Source: Apis mellifera (lineage: Eukaryota; Arthropoda; Insecta; Hymenoptera; Apidae). Taken from it: 64,000 bases of DNA. The notes under the pieces are model-generated. The model did no database searches. It saw only the letters and a list, made by a program, of their open reading frames with translations, and had not been told where the DNA came from. The translations under genes were made by a program, and so were the position numbers. Positions 1-14,031 of this stretch are shown here, in pieces (the first letter of the stretch is position 1; each line of letters starts with the position of its first letter). The DNA is taken from the NCBI RefSeq assembly GCF_003254395.2, contig NC_037645.1, positions 3,339,406 through 3,403,405 of the forward strand, given 5' to 3'.

Positions 1-244
1 GAAGAGCGCGGCTGCGGTGGAGGGGATGGGCGGATGGCGGAGTGGGAGAGGAAGGAGAAAGGAAGGAAGGAAGGAAGGAAGGAAGAAGGCAGCGTGCGCG
101 AACAGCACCTCTGTTAAAAGAAGAGGGCGAGCGGGGAGCGCGGGGGCGACCTCGAGGTCGCGGATGGGCCTCTGAGAGAGAGAGAGAGAGAGGGAGAGAG
201 TCCTTCGGCGGCCGATTTATCAGAGCCGAAAGATCAGAGACCAG
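1..244 (+). other. Purine-rich segment ending in a good splice donor; possible noncoding exon
   Basis: The stretch is rich in G and A, with GGAA repeats near 61-84 and a GA repeat near 174-200. It ends in CCAG followed by GTGAGC at 245, a near-consensus splice donor. The 68-codon open frame here is low-complexity Arg/Glu/Gly and does not look like protein. One reading is the end of a 5' untranslated exon of a plus-strand gene, possibly the CABIT gene, whose first coding exon has an upstream acceptor at 42966. That link is inference only; a chance donor is also possible. Confidence 0.2.
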
Positions 245-3200
245 GTGAGCAACACACGCTTGATCATAGACCACACGGTATCGCGTGGATAACGCCTGTA
301 CACGAATGGCTTAACAACGCAATTTATCAAACCGGGCCGGCTTTCATCCGCCCGATTCGTACGTAGCAATTAACGTGTCCACCGGGGGAACATCGTATTT
401 TAAAGGTTTACGGCCGCGACACGCCCATACAAAATTCTAACCGACGCATGGGCTCGATTTTCCTCCCCCCTTGCGAGGGCGTTATTATTAGATTTACGAG
501 GTTTGAACGAACGACGTCTCGTCCCCGATTTTCATCGATTTTTCATCTCTTCTTCGAATTCGAAGAAATTCGATCGAAAAGAATAGATAAATTTTTCTGA
601 AATCGATCCACGGTTTTGATCAGAGTTATAGGGATTATTTCCATCGATTCTTTAGCTACCTTTTCTCGTCTTGTAAAAATTATTCGATCTTTAGATAAAG
701 AAATGCACTAAATCGCGAATAAATAACGTACACACTAGTTTCTCTCCTCGGCGATAACTCATGCAGCGTGGATACGCTATATCCAGAGAGAATGGAACGC
801 CCCTCGAACAACATCCTCGACGAACACGCACCCTCTGAATCGATCCGATTTTATTCGAAGTGTATATTATCCAACTTAATATCTCGCGCGATAAATTCAC
901 GAAAATATGTTGTAAATGATATTTTTAGAATATTAATCATTTTATAGAATTTACATAATTGATATGGAATGCATATAATCTCATAGTGCAATATTCTTGT
1001 TCAATTCGTGATAATTGACTGTCCATTGTTGTATCGCGTATGCACATTTTCAATTATAAATGGGCTTGGAAGATTTGAAAGAACGAAAAGCTGAGAAACC
1101 TAGATTCATCCTAAATGGTCCGTGTTACGTTCGAGGGAAGGTTCGAAAGGCGCGCCATTGATAAAGTTTCACCTCGACCTTTCATTGTCCTTTAAGCCAT
1201 TAGGAGGGAACGCCGCTCGCTACGAAACGGCCGCAATGTTAATGTCTAAAGTATGTTTTCTCCCGCGGTTGGCCGGTTAATGGCCGGATCCGTGCGCACG
1301 ATTCAATGGCATCGAAGTTATCGGCGAACATCGTTGCCACGAAAAAGCGTTCCGCGATTAACCCTAAGTGCCGCTTTGATCTGCCAATAGGCCAGTCCCT
1401 CGGCTCGTGGTTTACGGGCGGAGATATATCCGGGTGAAAGCTTTCATTCTCCACAAGATTCTTTACTCGATTATTTTCTTTTTTTCCTCGATATTACTCC
1501 AACGACGCGTAATTTTACATATTTTTTAACGTTGCGAAGAAAGAAAAATAGGAGAGGTGTTGATATTAAAGAATATGATCTATGATAGTTTCGTTAAAAG
1601 GATGTAGGATTGTAGGATTTTGAATGGTGTACGTATAATAATTTTCCTCGAAAGCGGATAATTTTTTAAAATTAGAAAAACTATAAAATATCGAGACGAT
1701 GATCCCGTCAAATGAAAATGAAAACTGGTGGAATTGGTGATATTACGTGTTAATTATCTCGAAGCTATTTATAAAATATTTCCTCGGTTTAAAATTTATC
1801 TTCGCGAGAGACATTTATGCACGAATCGATAATTGACCGAAGTAATAATAATCCTCGTTGAAATTAATCGCGGCAAATTATCTAGATGATTTAGATTGAT
1901 TGAAATGATTTACAGAAAGGAGAGGGACGTGGTGCTTGGTGCGCGCTAACGTTAGCCATGTTGATTTACCATCTCTCTATAAATCTTTCCAGCAATAACT
2001 CGTTGTTTATTCTCTTACGAGCCGGAGAAACTTCGTATGTTTTCGATTAAGACTTCGAGGATCTGAAGGATCTTTTTCATCGATCCTACACGCTCGTACA
2101 CGGATAGATTTTTTAATAACAAAATTATCCACAATTTTTCAAAAATAATTCCTTCGAATCCATATTTCTAATTAATCCACAAATTACTTCGAATTCTTCG
2201 AATATCGAATCTCTCTCCTTTCAAGAAATCTTTTAATTTCGAAATCTAAATCACTCGTCAATTTCAAACATCCCAATTCTCGCATTCTCCACCAAATAAT
2301 AACTAAATTATCCCTTCCTTCCCAATTTCTCCTCGTCATCGAGCGTCCAAAAATTCAATTTTCTAAAAAAAAAAAATATATCAATCACGACGAGAATCGT
2401 CGCAAAGGGAGCTGGCAGCAAAAAACCGCGCACCAACTTCATCGAATCGGGACGATCTTCAACTTCTTCGACGGTCCCCCGGTCGGAGGGAGCGATTCGG
2501 CAAGAATGTTAACGAATCGCGGAATCCGAAGGCAGATGGATAACGGCGGTGTCGGTCGTTTCGCAGATGGGCGCTGCCCTGGCCACCGCTCAGTGTCCAC
2601 GGAAGGGAGATGGGAAGAGGGGGGGAGGGAGGGGAGGAGAAGGCCCCCTCGAACCAGGGTTCATCGAACCCGAATGTTCGAATATCTGTCGAGGAGAGGA
2701 GAGCACCGGTTGTACCAGGAACCGAGAACAAAGTACCGGGTACCATTCACTCGGAGGCCCCCTCGCCAGATAAGGGCGGCCAGCCCTTCCCCCCTCCTCC
2801 TCTCCTCCCTACCTTCGTGAACGTCTCGTCCCACAAACGAGCAGACGGAAATCGCGAGTCCTCGACGTCCTGGCTAATGATGCTGCACGTTGCCCTCTCT
2901 GCATTATATAGGAGAATATGTGTAAGTGCACGGGTAAATATATATGTATAAATGTATGTGTACGTATACACGTGGTAACCCCCTTCTTCCCCCTACTTTG
3001 TTTGTTGATCCCTTGCGTATTCGCCGAGCCAACGACCTACGCTTCCGATGTTTCTTTTCTGCGTCGTTGGAATTTATAATCTTTGTTTCTTTTGTTTATA
3101 TTAATTTTAAAACAGATTTTGAATGGTTTCAATCGTAAAATTGGAAGCCATTGTAGTAGGAATTCATTTTGAAAGAATGTGTTTACTAAGTTAACAAGTG

Positions 3201-4585
3201 AAATGCAAATATGTATGATAGATTTAATTGGAAATAAAGTAAAAGAGAGTTATCGATCTCGAGAAGAAACACGTAGGAATGTCGATAAAAAAAATTCGAA
3301 GCATCTAATTACAAGCAACATTAAAGGACACGTTCAAAGCGTCGAGAGAAATCGGGATGCGTGGGATCGGCGAAAGTGTGTGCATTTGGTAAAAAGGTCA
3401 ATCAAAGCAGCCTTTTAACCATTGCATAGTTTACAAAATATCTTGTATAAAAATTCAATTTCGTGTTGGAATGATTCTATATCTAGAGATTTATATAAAG
3501 AATACGATTAATTATGCTAATTTAATACGATAGAAAGTATTTTTTCAAACAAAATTTTCTCGATAATAAAATAATTCGAAATCAGACGCGTATTCGTACG
3601 AAGTATTTTCATATAATAGATTTATCCATCAAAGCGAGACACTATATACGCATATTTGGTGCACATAATTCTCCTCCTCTTTTAAAAGAAAAGATTCCTT
3701 CGAAGGGGATTAAAGAAAGAAGTAAAACGGAGAGCCAGCAGAGATTAATGGAGACCAATGGAACGGTAATCTGATAATACACGATGCTGTAATTTTGTAA
3801 AGAAGCGTAGTAATACTTTTATTTATAAATGAAAATAAAAATATTCGAAAAGTTCCAAAAAAGAAAAAAAATCTCTTCTTAACAAATGTATCGAGGGTCG
3901 AATGGATCGGCTACTTGTTAACGTAACAGAGAGAGTTAATCATAATTAAAGGAAAAGTTTCCGGTTATGGGTTTCTTCGTCCTCTCTCTCCGTCTCTCTC
4001 TCGCCCCTGTTTAATATACGACGTATATATTCGTCGTTAATTTCTGCGACAGTAACTAATAGGCACAGGCGAGCACCGGCCGTGTACTCTATCGAGCACT
4101 CGGCGTGAAATCGTGCGGAAAAATACCGTGTTACTTCGCGAGCGAGATTTACCGATAATCTTCACGAAACGCCGGCTGCGAATTTTACATTGGAAAAAAG
4201 AGAGAAATATACACACGCGTATAATTCGTTGAAAAGTTGCAGTTACACACCGCTTTATTTTGTATAATAATGTGATGGTGGCAATTTAATTTTTGACGGG
4301 ATTAGTCGGCTGGTAATTGCCGACCATATAGTTACAGATTAGTTGTTAATCAACGTGTACACCTTAGCAGCGTATACCTTAATAACGCGTGTATTTTGTA
4401 TTATCGTATTAAGTACGTATTAAGTATTGCGAAAACACGTGTAACGTAATCGCGTGAAAATTAACTTTAATTTTCGTCGTAATACTCATTCATGGATCGT
4501 TGGAAAAATACGCGTAAGAATATCTAGTATAAATATAGAGATGTGCATAAAGATGTGCAAGTTTCAGAAGATTGTAAAATCGTAA

Positions 4586-4634
4586 ATTGATTTCTACGAT
4601 CTTCTTTTCGCAATCGAGAATATTATTGCTCGAA
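4586..4634. repeat. 49-bp direct repeat, copy 1
   Basis: This segment runs from ATTGATTTCTACGATC to ATTATTGCTCGAA and recurs without mismatch at 4810-4858. The flanks differ, so it is a short local duplication 224 bp apart rather than part of a larger visible element. Confidence 0.85.
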
Positions 4635-4809
4635 CACGATTAAATATTAGATTGAAAATTGTAAAAAGTAACCCTCCATTAAAATAGATAAATTTTTCGA
4701 GCAGGCAACCATAGAAATCCATAAAGAATATTAAAAAAAAAAAAAAGAAAATCAATCTTCCACGTTTATCTTTAAGAATTTTACGTATCCATTTTAATCG
4801 TCGATCTCC

Positions 4810-4858
4810 ATTGATTTCTACGATCTTCTTTTCGCAATCGAGAATATTATTGCTCGAA
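4810..4858. repeat. 49-bp direct repeat, copy 2
   Basis: Exact second copy of 4586-4634. The two copies are separated by an A-rich spacer that includes a run of more than 12 A near 4735. Confidence 0.85.
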
Positions 4859-7800
4859 ATCCTCTTCTCTCAGTTATTTTCCATATATTTTCTTTCTTGA
4901 ATGGGTGTAAATAAATTTTCCATTGGATTTATAAGCGCATATTGAATTCATTCCTATCGCAAGTTGCAACTCATCTTAGACAGATAAATAGAAGGGGAAA
5001 GGATCGATGAAACGTGATCTTCCAAGAGGATGTTAAAGTCTCTTGTACAATTGGATATTAAAAGAATTCGTGCAAAAACGAAAGAAGAATATTTAAGAAA
5101 ATTAATTCAAATTTTCGTCCATACTTAGATAACGCTGGAGGATATCTAATTGTCCTATGAATCGTGATAAAAAAAAAAAGATTGCAAAATAAAATTTCGA
5201 TTGAAAAATAAATTCTAAACCTAATAATCCTTTGAAAGTTAATTAGTAACGTTATCTCGGGAAGGAAATTGAAACCAGCGCTTCTAAAAAAGAAAAGGGG
5301 AAAAAAAAAAGTCCCCTCCTACTCAGATTACAAAATTACGCTTCAAGAAGAACTTCATCCTCAACTTCATGCAAACGAACGACATCGCTTCACAATTTTC
5401 AACCTACGCTCGAGAAGAATACACACCGAGGAGGGACACGTTGCACAAACTCCTACACATTAGAATCATAATAAGCTAAGACATCTAACCTAACCTGTTC
5501 AAGATATCCACTTCACTGCCTTTATCTCCATAAAACAAATATCCATAAATACGATAACCTCGAACCAACCGTATACAAATATATAAAATAACTTTTCTTC
5601 TTTTACTACTTTCAAAGAAAATAATATCGAAACTCCTTGAAATAACCTAACCTCGATCTCCTCTCTTCCTATACCTTACCCTTATATCAAGAACGAAGTC
5701 TAATTTATTTCTCAGTCGGACAAGAAGACCGCGAATTTGATGAAAAAAGTAAAATTTCACAATTTCCAAAAAAGAAAAAAAAAAGAAAAAGAAAAATCTG
5801 GACAAATGGTACGTTTCTTCGACGGTATCGTTCCGGTTCAACGGCCAACGAAAGGATCGAAAGGTCGAGAAACTTCATTCGCCGGTCGTCGGAAAGCGTA
5901 CGTACGTGTGCAGCCACCGACTAACTGGGGACCACCGAGGCAAGTTCAGGTTAGGTGATGCGAGATGAGGCGAGGCGAGGTGAGACACGACTCTGTTCAG
6001 ACTTCAAAGTATCCCCTTGCTCGTTGGTTGGACCCCGGTTGTCCGGTAGTTCGATGACCTTACGACTTTCAAGGTCGGGCGAAACTCATCTGAATACATC
6101 GGTCCGCGACGAATCCGGGCGAAAAGAAAAAAAGAGAGGAGGAGGAGGGGGAGGGGGAGAGCAGACAGATTGACTGGCCAAACGATAACGACCCGTTGGA
6201 AGATTATGAATGAGAGAGAGTTGGCTGGCGCGTCTGGTTGCTTGCTCTTCTGACGGAGGATGAAAAAAAGGAAAGAAAGAAAGAAAGAAAAAGTTTGTTA
6301 GAGCTTCGACGAGAGGGAGATTATGTATTAACCATCTCGTTTTTTCTCTCTCTCCCCTCCTCTTCCTGTTCGTTGGACAATGTTCGTTGATTCCGTTGAA
6401 TGGTGCGTTTCTTGCTCACGTTTGGGGATAAAGGAACGAGAAGAGGAAGCTCGAGGATATGGTTTTTCTTCCCTCTCCTTTTTTCTTTTGGTATTAACAC
6501 GGCGAATTAGATGGATTTTATTCGGTTTGTTCCGCCAGTTTTTGCGAAATTACGATATTCACACGTGGAAAGGATTGAAATTTAATCGATTGGATCGTGT
6601 TGAAGAAAACTTTAGATTCGAAGCTTGATCTAATACGAACTTGACGATGCGAATTATTTTTCTTCGTTCGTCGAACGGCGAAAAATCGTTCGAACTTTCG
6701 AGATCGTATCGTGTGAAAGCGCAAGATGGATCGGTTTCCCGAGAATCGGCCGATATACGTACGATTCGCAATGGATTTCAGGTCTCCAGGAAGCCGTATC
6801 CGTATCCGGCACGAAGATAAGTCACGGTCGGTGGAAAAAAATCTGGAAAGAAATCCAGCAACAATAACCATATCAATGGCGTATCAGCGGCCGAACCGGC
6901 TCGCCAGACCGTGAACGAGTCTTTATATTTCCTACGATCCCGAACGAATTTATTAAGTCGTTCCGTATATCCACCGCATACCGGATTATCGATTCGGGGG
7001 CAGCAATCGATAATCAATTAAAATGGGTGTCGCAACAAGCTGTACCATTTTTCTCGATCGAATACCTTTAATATTGATATAATCTTCCAATAATAAACTT
7101 TTTTATATATTTTATATATATTATATTTTATATATTTTATATATTTTATATTTTATATATCTTTCGAGAGATTAATTACAATATAGCTTCCTTCTTTATT
7201 CTATATATCGATTGAAGATTTCCAAAGAAAAAAAAAAAAACTGTCTCTTCCATCCAGATCCAGATTCTTCAATACCTTAATGCAATTGAGTTAGTCGCTG
7301 ATGATGAAAATAATGAATAATAAATATTAAGAGAAAAATTGTGGAGCGCTGACAAAAAGAGGCAGAGCAACGTAGGCCAGTGCGTCTGTCGATAAATTAC
7401 ACGGTCATAGGTTATCGGGGGGCCAGATTATGCGGATGAACAGCGCCGATAACGAGTCCTTGGCCAGGCCAAAGGGGTTCGCTCCCCTCCTCCACCCCTC
7501 GTGGCCAGTCGCACGGAACATCGCTCGAGGGCTTCGAATGCCATTCGACGATTATTATCGCGGCCCGCGTCATGTATCACGTCATAGTACACGGTGATAG
7601 CGGCTCGGCCGCGTTCGCTTGAACAGAGGAGGAGGAGGAGGATGCTACCTTCCGATATCCCGACCCCGGCCTTGTACACCTTTCGTTCCTGGCCAACGAC
7701 AGCCGGGAGTATCCTATCATATCTGCTTTTATTCGCGGGGAGAAGGAGGAGAAAGCTTCGTAAATTTCGCCTCGAGCGTGAAACACTGGAACACTGGTGG

Positions 7801-9874
7801 AGGATGGATTCGATCTCCATGTTGGAAAAGTGAGAGTGAACCTGAGTGTGTCCTCTCCCTCGGATTTCGTTCGAATCGTTCCATGTTCCATGGGTACATG
7901 GAAATCGTGATACATGGTGAAAGGTTGATTCCCTGTTCGTATATACGGGATTAGATGGATTCCCACGATATAGGAGGGGAGGGGGGAAGGATAGGGTGGA
8001 GAAGATTCTGCGTTCGTTTGAATCGTTCGTGCGAAGGGAATTATTCTGACATTGGATCTTGGAAATGTAAAAATTTGAGTTATTGGAGTAATTTTGTTGA
8101 GAAATTAATTTCTTATACGTTGATTAATCTCGGTAAATTTTTTTTCTTTGAAATAAGTTTCCCTTTTTTACAAACGCGCCTTGAGTAATAAATGGAGGAG
8201 AAAAAAGTATGCTTGATGGATGATGATTGAATCGTAAGAAGAAGTAGGCTTTAATAGTCTTTTATATTAGGAAATTAAATTAAATTCACTAATGATTCCC
8301 TCGATCTCTTAATCATCGAATTTGATGTAACGACATTCGTAGACGAATTATTATAAATTCTAAAATTCCAATACCAATTTCGACTTTTTCGAGCACAATT
8401 AAAGGATAGAAAATTAATTACAACGATCACGTAAACGTAATCGAAGATTAGAAATCGATATGATTACGAACGAGAAATTTCCGATGTACCACTTTACCCT
8501 TTCACTTTGCCCAAGTTCGTATTCGGCTTTTGCAAAGTTGAATAGGTAAAGAGAAAACGGTGTCGCTTCATTTACGATCGGCCCGATTGCGGTTTCGGCT
8601 GCGAAATCGGTCCCATTTACGGCGCGTTAAGCAGAAGGGCGAAACTTTTGTTTCACTTGCGGTTGCCGGCCACGATACGCGTTCTGCATTCGTCAAGTTT
8701 TGACAGGATCGATGGAGAAAGAGAAAGAGAAAGATATATAATTGTTTAAAAATCGTAAGAATAAAGTATCTTCGTCCAAACGTAAATTTAAAGAAAATTA
8801 ATCAAACAGATGTTCGAGATATATATTTATAATCAAATATATGATTACGTAAAGAAAGAGAAAAGGTTCTCTTTCTCCATATATCGATTTTCTATCCGAT
8901 ACTTGTGCAAGGTCGCACAAGGGAAAACGTTATTTGTACAAATATAATTTCGCAATTGTAATTTGCGCAAGATCGAAAGCGTGGAAGAAGAAGAAGAAAA
9001 AGAAAAAAGAGAGAAGTAACAATTCCATGGATTAGAAGTTCTGTAATTGTATTTTGCAAAATGTTCCGGTAAGTTAATCTTTCGTTACAAGGCCGTTAAC
9101 TTTTCACGCGCGGCCTTCTTCCGTTTGCACAATGTGCAATTAGTTACGATTCTCACGTTCGTTTTCGTTCGGATAACGAGGAAGCGATTGCACACGGTAT
9201 AAAACGCGTGCTCTACTCGAGCTCGTTGGATCATCTGACCATCCAAATCTAATCACGCGGCGAGAAAACGCAAAAATTGTCTGATCGATGAAAAAAGAAG
9301 AAAAAATACTTCCTCTTACTTGTTTCGATCCGAAATTAAAGATCCTTTAAATATTCAGAGATCTCTAATTTATTTATTCACGGAATTGATCACATTTTCC
9401 TGGCAAAATGAGCCAGAGTTTCCTCGCGCTATGCCACGGTAACACGGGTGAACGAGAAAAGTGAAACTCGTAGCACATCGTTCCCAGCAATAGCATGCCT
9501 AATCAACCACCAGATAACATCTATACCTTCCAACAGATGTGTGCACTCTTACGTAAGCAATTTTCACTCTGGTTCTCCCTCCCTTCCGCCCATTTACGCA
9601 GAAATATATGAATCTTACTTTTAAATCTTCTGAAAAAAAGACGTTGCGTTATAAGCAGTGAAACAGCGCGCCTTTTCTTAATAAATAAAAAAAAATTCCA
9701 CGCTGATATTGCTCACTTATGGTATATCTTTATTGAGAGAAAAATTCTACAGCCATTCCCAACGCGCGATCTTTTCATATTTCATATTTATATAGAAGTA
9801 GTAAACTATCCACCTACTCTTACATCGATCCGTCTAACCTGTACATCATAACACGCGTCTTCGTTAAATAAAAA

Positions 9875-9876
<2 letters not shown>

Positions 9877-9934
<58 letters not shown>
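9877..9934. repeat. (AT)n microsatellite
   Basis: About 28 uninterrupted AT units. Pure AT repeats of this length are typically highly polymorphic in bee genomes. No gene is associated with it. Confidence 0.95.
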
Positions 9935-9937
<3 letters not shown>

Positions 9938-12585
9938 ACAAAATCGTGTTCGAACTGCGGAACAATCCGCCATCCAAACCCACGTTTCCATCACGATCCG
10001 TCCATTCCTCAAATTATACCAGCATAATATACGCCGAGAATCGCGGTACGGTGTCGCGTTCGACGGCGGTTAACCGGCATACGAGAGATGAATATCTGAT
10101 ATGGGAATCGTTGTCGTGCGAACCCGGACAGGTCGCGTACGTGTACGCGCGACAAAGCCGCATACGAAACGAAACAGCATGCGGCGCATTGTAGTCCGAT
10201 GCAAATCGCGAAACAAGAACGAAGGCAGAGCGAAGGAGTCCGGGCGAATAGGAAATGGAACTTTCTTGTTCTCAAGCGTGCCTCGACCGTTTTCCGTGAT
10301 TGCGCAAAGATAAGTATACGAATACTTATGTATGTAGAACGTAGAACTCGGGGGAATTAAAGTCTGCTACACTGACGGACGTCTCTCCGTGTCCGTTTGT
10401 CTCTCTGCAAATCCGTCGATCGAATAATGGATCGTATAATGCGTATATAAATAGTGCCGTGGGTTTGGAGAGTAAACAGCTCTGAACGCTTTGTGTTCAG
10501 AGTTTGTTTTGAAACGAAAGAAAGTAGAGGAGTATCGCGTGTCGAGTATCGAGATACCGTACCGTTTCGCTGTTGGAAAAAAAGTAGGGGGGATGCTTCT
10601 CTAGGAACTGCCTATCTCCACTTCAGACGCTTTGTTGACAATCTTAATAACACACGCTACGTAATAGCTTATAACACGAATATTGAAAATCGTATAAAAT
10701 TATTTATCGTTAATTATTTTGATATAATATATACGTTATTCGTATATATGTGTATACAATTATTACATTAACTATTTGAATTATTATTATTATTATATTA
10801 ATATATTATAAGAAATAAAAGAATTTTTATATTAGATCGATAGAATTCTTGGAATTGAATTTGAAGGGTTTAGGAAAAAGATAAAGCATCGAAGAATTTT
10901 TCTTGATAATCCTAGTATCGATTTTTTAAAGGAGATAGGTGTTTCTATATCTGGTAACTTGATGTCATAAATGTTAATTTAGGATTAGTAGAGAGGAGGG
11001 GCAAAAAAGTAACTAGATTGCTACACCATCTACTCGTATATTAACTATACCAATTCCAGTGATTTTATAAATTTCAAAATTAATGTTTTCTCTTATTTCT
11101 TCGTTTTTTGATTTATTCGCTGCAACCCATTTGAATAAATATCGATTTAGCGCGTGTGCGCGTTTTCACTCGCACAAATGCTAAACGTCGTGATTTTTAC
11201 GATCCTTGGATACATTGTAACACAATAAATTCAATGGCAACGACGTGTCATGACGTTCAGTGTCGTAAAAGTCGCGATTTATCGTCGCGTTTTCAGAGAT
11301 CATTAAGATGCTAAAGACGCATTATACGATCGTATTATAGATACATTAGAATCGATCACTGTCTGCATGGAAAATCCAATCTTGAATGAACAATGTATCT
11401 CGAATTCTTCTTCAATTTTCTTCAAATTTAATTGAAGAAGAAATTGTTGGTTATCGTCGTTGGTCGGTGATCATCCGCGTTCGAAATTTCATCGATCACG
11501 ACAGCGCTGACAGGCCTCCGTCAAGAACTTAACCGCGTATCGTTGATTTATAACTGGATCCTTATAACAGAAAAATAAAAGTCGCCGCCAAGTCGCACGG
11601 CATCGCGACTTCATAACGCTTGGCGACAATGAAATATCGCCGAGAATGCTAGGAATACGGGATAGGATTCTAACTTTCGCGTGGAGGAAGGAGTTGCAAA
11701 AGTTCCCTCCACGAGAAAAAGCCACGCAATCGTACGCTCCTATGGCCCGCTCCTACATGGCCATACACTGTTGCTCACAAGTATCCTCGAGATACTCTCC
11801 AATTCATTTGTATCAACTCGTGGATACATGAAGAGCTAAATGTATAATTTTTAACTTTTCCTATCTATTTTATTCTCGAATAAAACAAAACTGTCTCGCT
11901 CGGAGAATTTTCAAGTGAAAACAATTCGTATTTGATCAATTTTGATTAAAATTATAAAAATTCTGGCTTCGAATTGCGAAATTTTAAAGAAGGAAGCATC
12001 GATAAAAATAGTATATCGTTTGAATAAACAATTTCACTTGTTGATTTTATACATCTTCGATCAAATTAACTTCGACAATATTCTCATAAAGTCTCTTATA
12101 ACTCGTTTCGAGATTTAAAGAAATTTATATTTAAAGTAAAATAATAAATAACACGTTTTATAATTTATTATAAAGATATTTATAATTAAATTATTAAAAA
12201 TGAGGAAGGATAGGGAGGATACTTTTGACGGGTAGTGTACAACGCGTTCCATGCGAACAAAGTTGCCCGGACGAGTAAGCTGGCTTATGCGTTTTTGCAA
12301 TTGCGATTATGTTGCAACTCGAGATTCGTATGAACCTGTCCTGCGCGTTGCCGTGAGCCGGCCAACGATTAACGATAACACAAGTTCTACAATGTTAAGT
12401 TTAGCGTAAACGTTATACTTTTTTTTTTCTTTCCCTAAAGAAACCTTGTCGAGACTCAATTATTCGTATCGAGAAATCTTCGGCTCGATCCTTAACGAGG
12501 ATAGCAATCGGTGGATAGGTTATGTTCGAAAATGATTGCTTCGATTCTGAATCGATTCTTTAAAAAATAATATTGATGAGTGAAG

Positions 12586-12908
12586 GAGAAATATGGAAAA
12601 ATCTAATGGAATTAATGACGATACACGATCCATGTATTTAGTGTGCTTTAATTAAGAAAAATTAAGAAATGATTGATTGATGTAGAATTAAACGTGGTTC
12701 GAGATTATATCGAGAACATTTTAAGAATTTTAATTAAAATTTCAATCTAATATGTGATAAAAATAATTTCTGAAGGAAAGAATTTTTCATTTAGGAAAAA
12801 TTAAGCAAGATTTAATAAATAAAAAGGAAAGATTTGATCAATGGATTGAAGTTATTGTTCTCTAAATACATGGATCGTGTATCGTCGTTAAATTTTTCGA
12901 TATTTCTC
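12586..12908. mobile_element. Foldback or MITE-like element with ~50-bp terminal inverted repeats
   Basis: The left arm 12586-12641 and the right arm 12862-12908 are reverse complements. The inner 26 bases (from GACGATACACGATCC through CATGTATTTAG) match perfectly. The outer parts match with two mismatches and one nine-base gap. The 220-bp AT-rich interior has no coding capacity. This shape fits a nonautonomous foldback or MITE element. I cannot see a convincing target-site duplication, so the family is unknown. Confidence 0.6.
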
Positions 12909-13050
12909 TTTCGCTCGTCGTTGTTATTCCAAGCTGTTGTTCTAGAAAATGACAAACGAGAAGGCGTATCATTTCTATTCTACGTAACCTGTTCCACGAA
13001 CATCAACTGAAAAATTGGGCCAACTGCTTTGCTTCGAAAGCACTGACACA

Positions 13051-14031
13051 ATGTCCAGCAAGTTGGAAGACATCCTGATCTATGTCAAGTGTATAAAAAA
13101 AAGAACTTGAAAATTAAATCAAATGTTCTTTTTTCTTTTTGTCAAAATGTATAGAATAATTTTGAGGTTAGTTTTGATTCACTTCGTTGTTGAATTAATT
13201 TACGAAAAATAAATGAGTTCGTGAGTTCTTAGAAATTATTGTTCTGTAAAACAGAAGACGACGGTGTTGGGAATTTTTAGCTAGGAAAAGTATGTACTTA
13301 ATATTCAACGATATAATATGGTGTTCTAAACGTGACACGGTGACTTACTTACTTTCTCCCGTTTTACAACGTATCAAAACCAATTTGTAGTCGAATGGAG
13401 TGCTATGCGCGAAAAAAAAGAAAAAGAAACGGTTCACTGACCAAACTTACATCGTTAGATTTCTCTGGAACGAAGTTTGTAATATGAAAAACACGCGGAG
13501 ACTTGAACGAAAAGGTTTGTTTCGGAAGAGTTAAAGTTAGATTAAATTCTACTCACAATACTGCGAGCAAATATCCGAGTGTTGTATCAGGAAGAAGAAA
13601 CTTTCCTTTGGACAATGAATTCTAGGCAAATTCATATTTTTATAAAGTAAAAGTTATTTTGATAAATTTGTTTCGTCCATTGAATGTAATAATTAGGTGT
13701 GTTTATTAGTTAGAGCTATTTTTTGTTGATTTGATAAATAAAATTGGGATTATCTTCTCTGAATGAAATCAAAAGTGTAATAGTTACTTTGAAAAAGAAT
13801 GAGGATTTGTATTTAAAATTGGAGGAACTTTATTCTACTTTATTCATTTGGAGAGATGGTACAAAATATAATTTAAAGATGAAAGCGATATCCAAGAGTT
13901 ATAAACGTCTCGTAGCTGCAGAAATTCAAATTAACCGTGAAACGTTATTAGCTGTGAGCACCATAAAACGTAGATTCTACCAACTTCTGGATGGCATAGT
14001 CAAGTTTCAGAAAATATTCATCAAGTCGTAA
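13051..14031 (+). CDS. Candidate small multi-exon gene with PH-like motif (exons 13051-13088, 13255-13339, 13391-13514, 13568-13646, 13776-14031)
   Basis: I do not recognise this gene. Five open segments can be joined into one frame of 193 codons plus a stop. All four proposed introns start with GT and end with AG: 166, 51, 53 and 129 bp. Joining removes every in-frame stop. The start ATG is preceded by GACACA, a fair insect context, and AATAAA at 14031-14036 overlaps the TAA stop. Residues around 28-38 read MYLIFNDIIWC, followed by SKRD. This resembles the beta-strand signature (LFLFND) of PH domains in Rho guanine-exchange factors. The last exon is helical and rich in Lys/Glu/Leu. Weak points are that the donors (GTGTAT, GTGACT, GTTTGT, GTAAAA) are poor, two introns are near the minimum length, and no DH domain is visible upstream. 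A decaying gene copy or a chance assembly are real alternatives. The last exon is the most protein-like part. Confidence 0.3.

Larger units (their letters stand above)
245..12585. other. Noncoding region, no gene recognised
   Basis: Open frames here are short and either GC-rich antisense pairs or low complexity, and none has a recognisable domain. Visible content is AT-rich spacer, homopurine tracts (for example 6120-6170 and 6270-6291), an AT-rich run at 7100-7160, a 49-bp direct repeat near 4.6/4.8 kb and a long AT microsatellite near 9.9 kb. It could be intergenic or part of a very long intron; the sequence alone does not decide. Confidence 0.6.

Noticed and set aside
3179..3418. 79-codon frame, protein-like composition
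   Set aside because: Starts at GTG, has no homologue I recognise, and lacks supporting signals.
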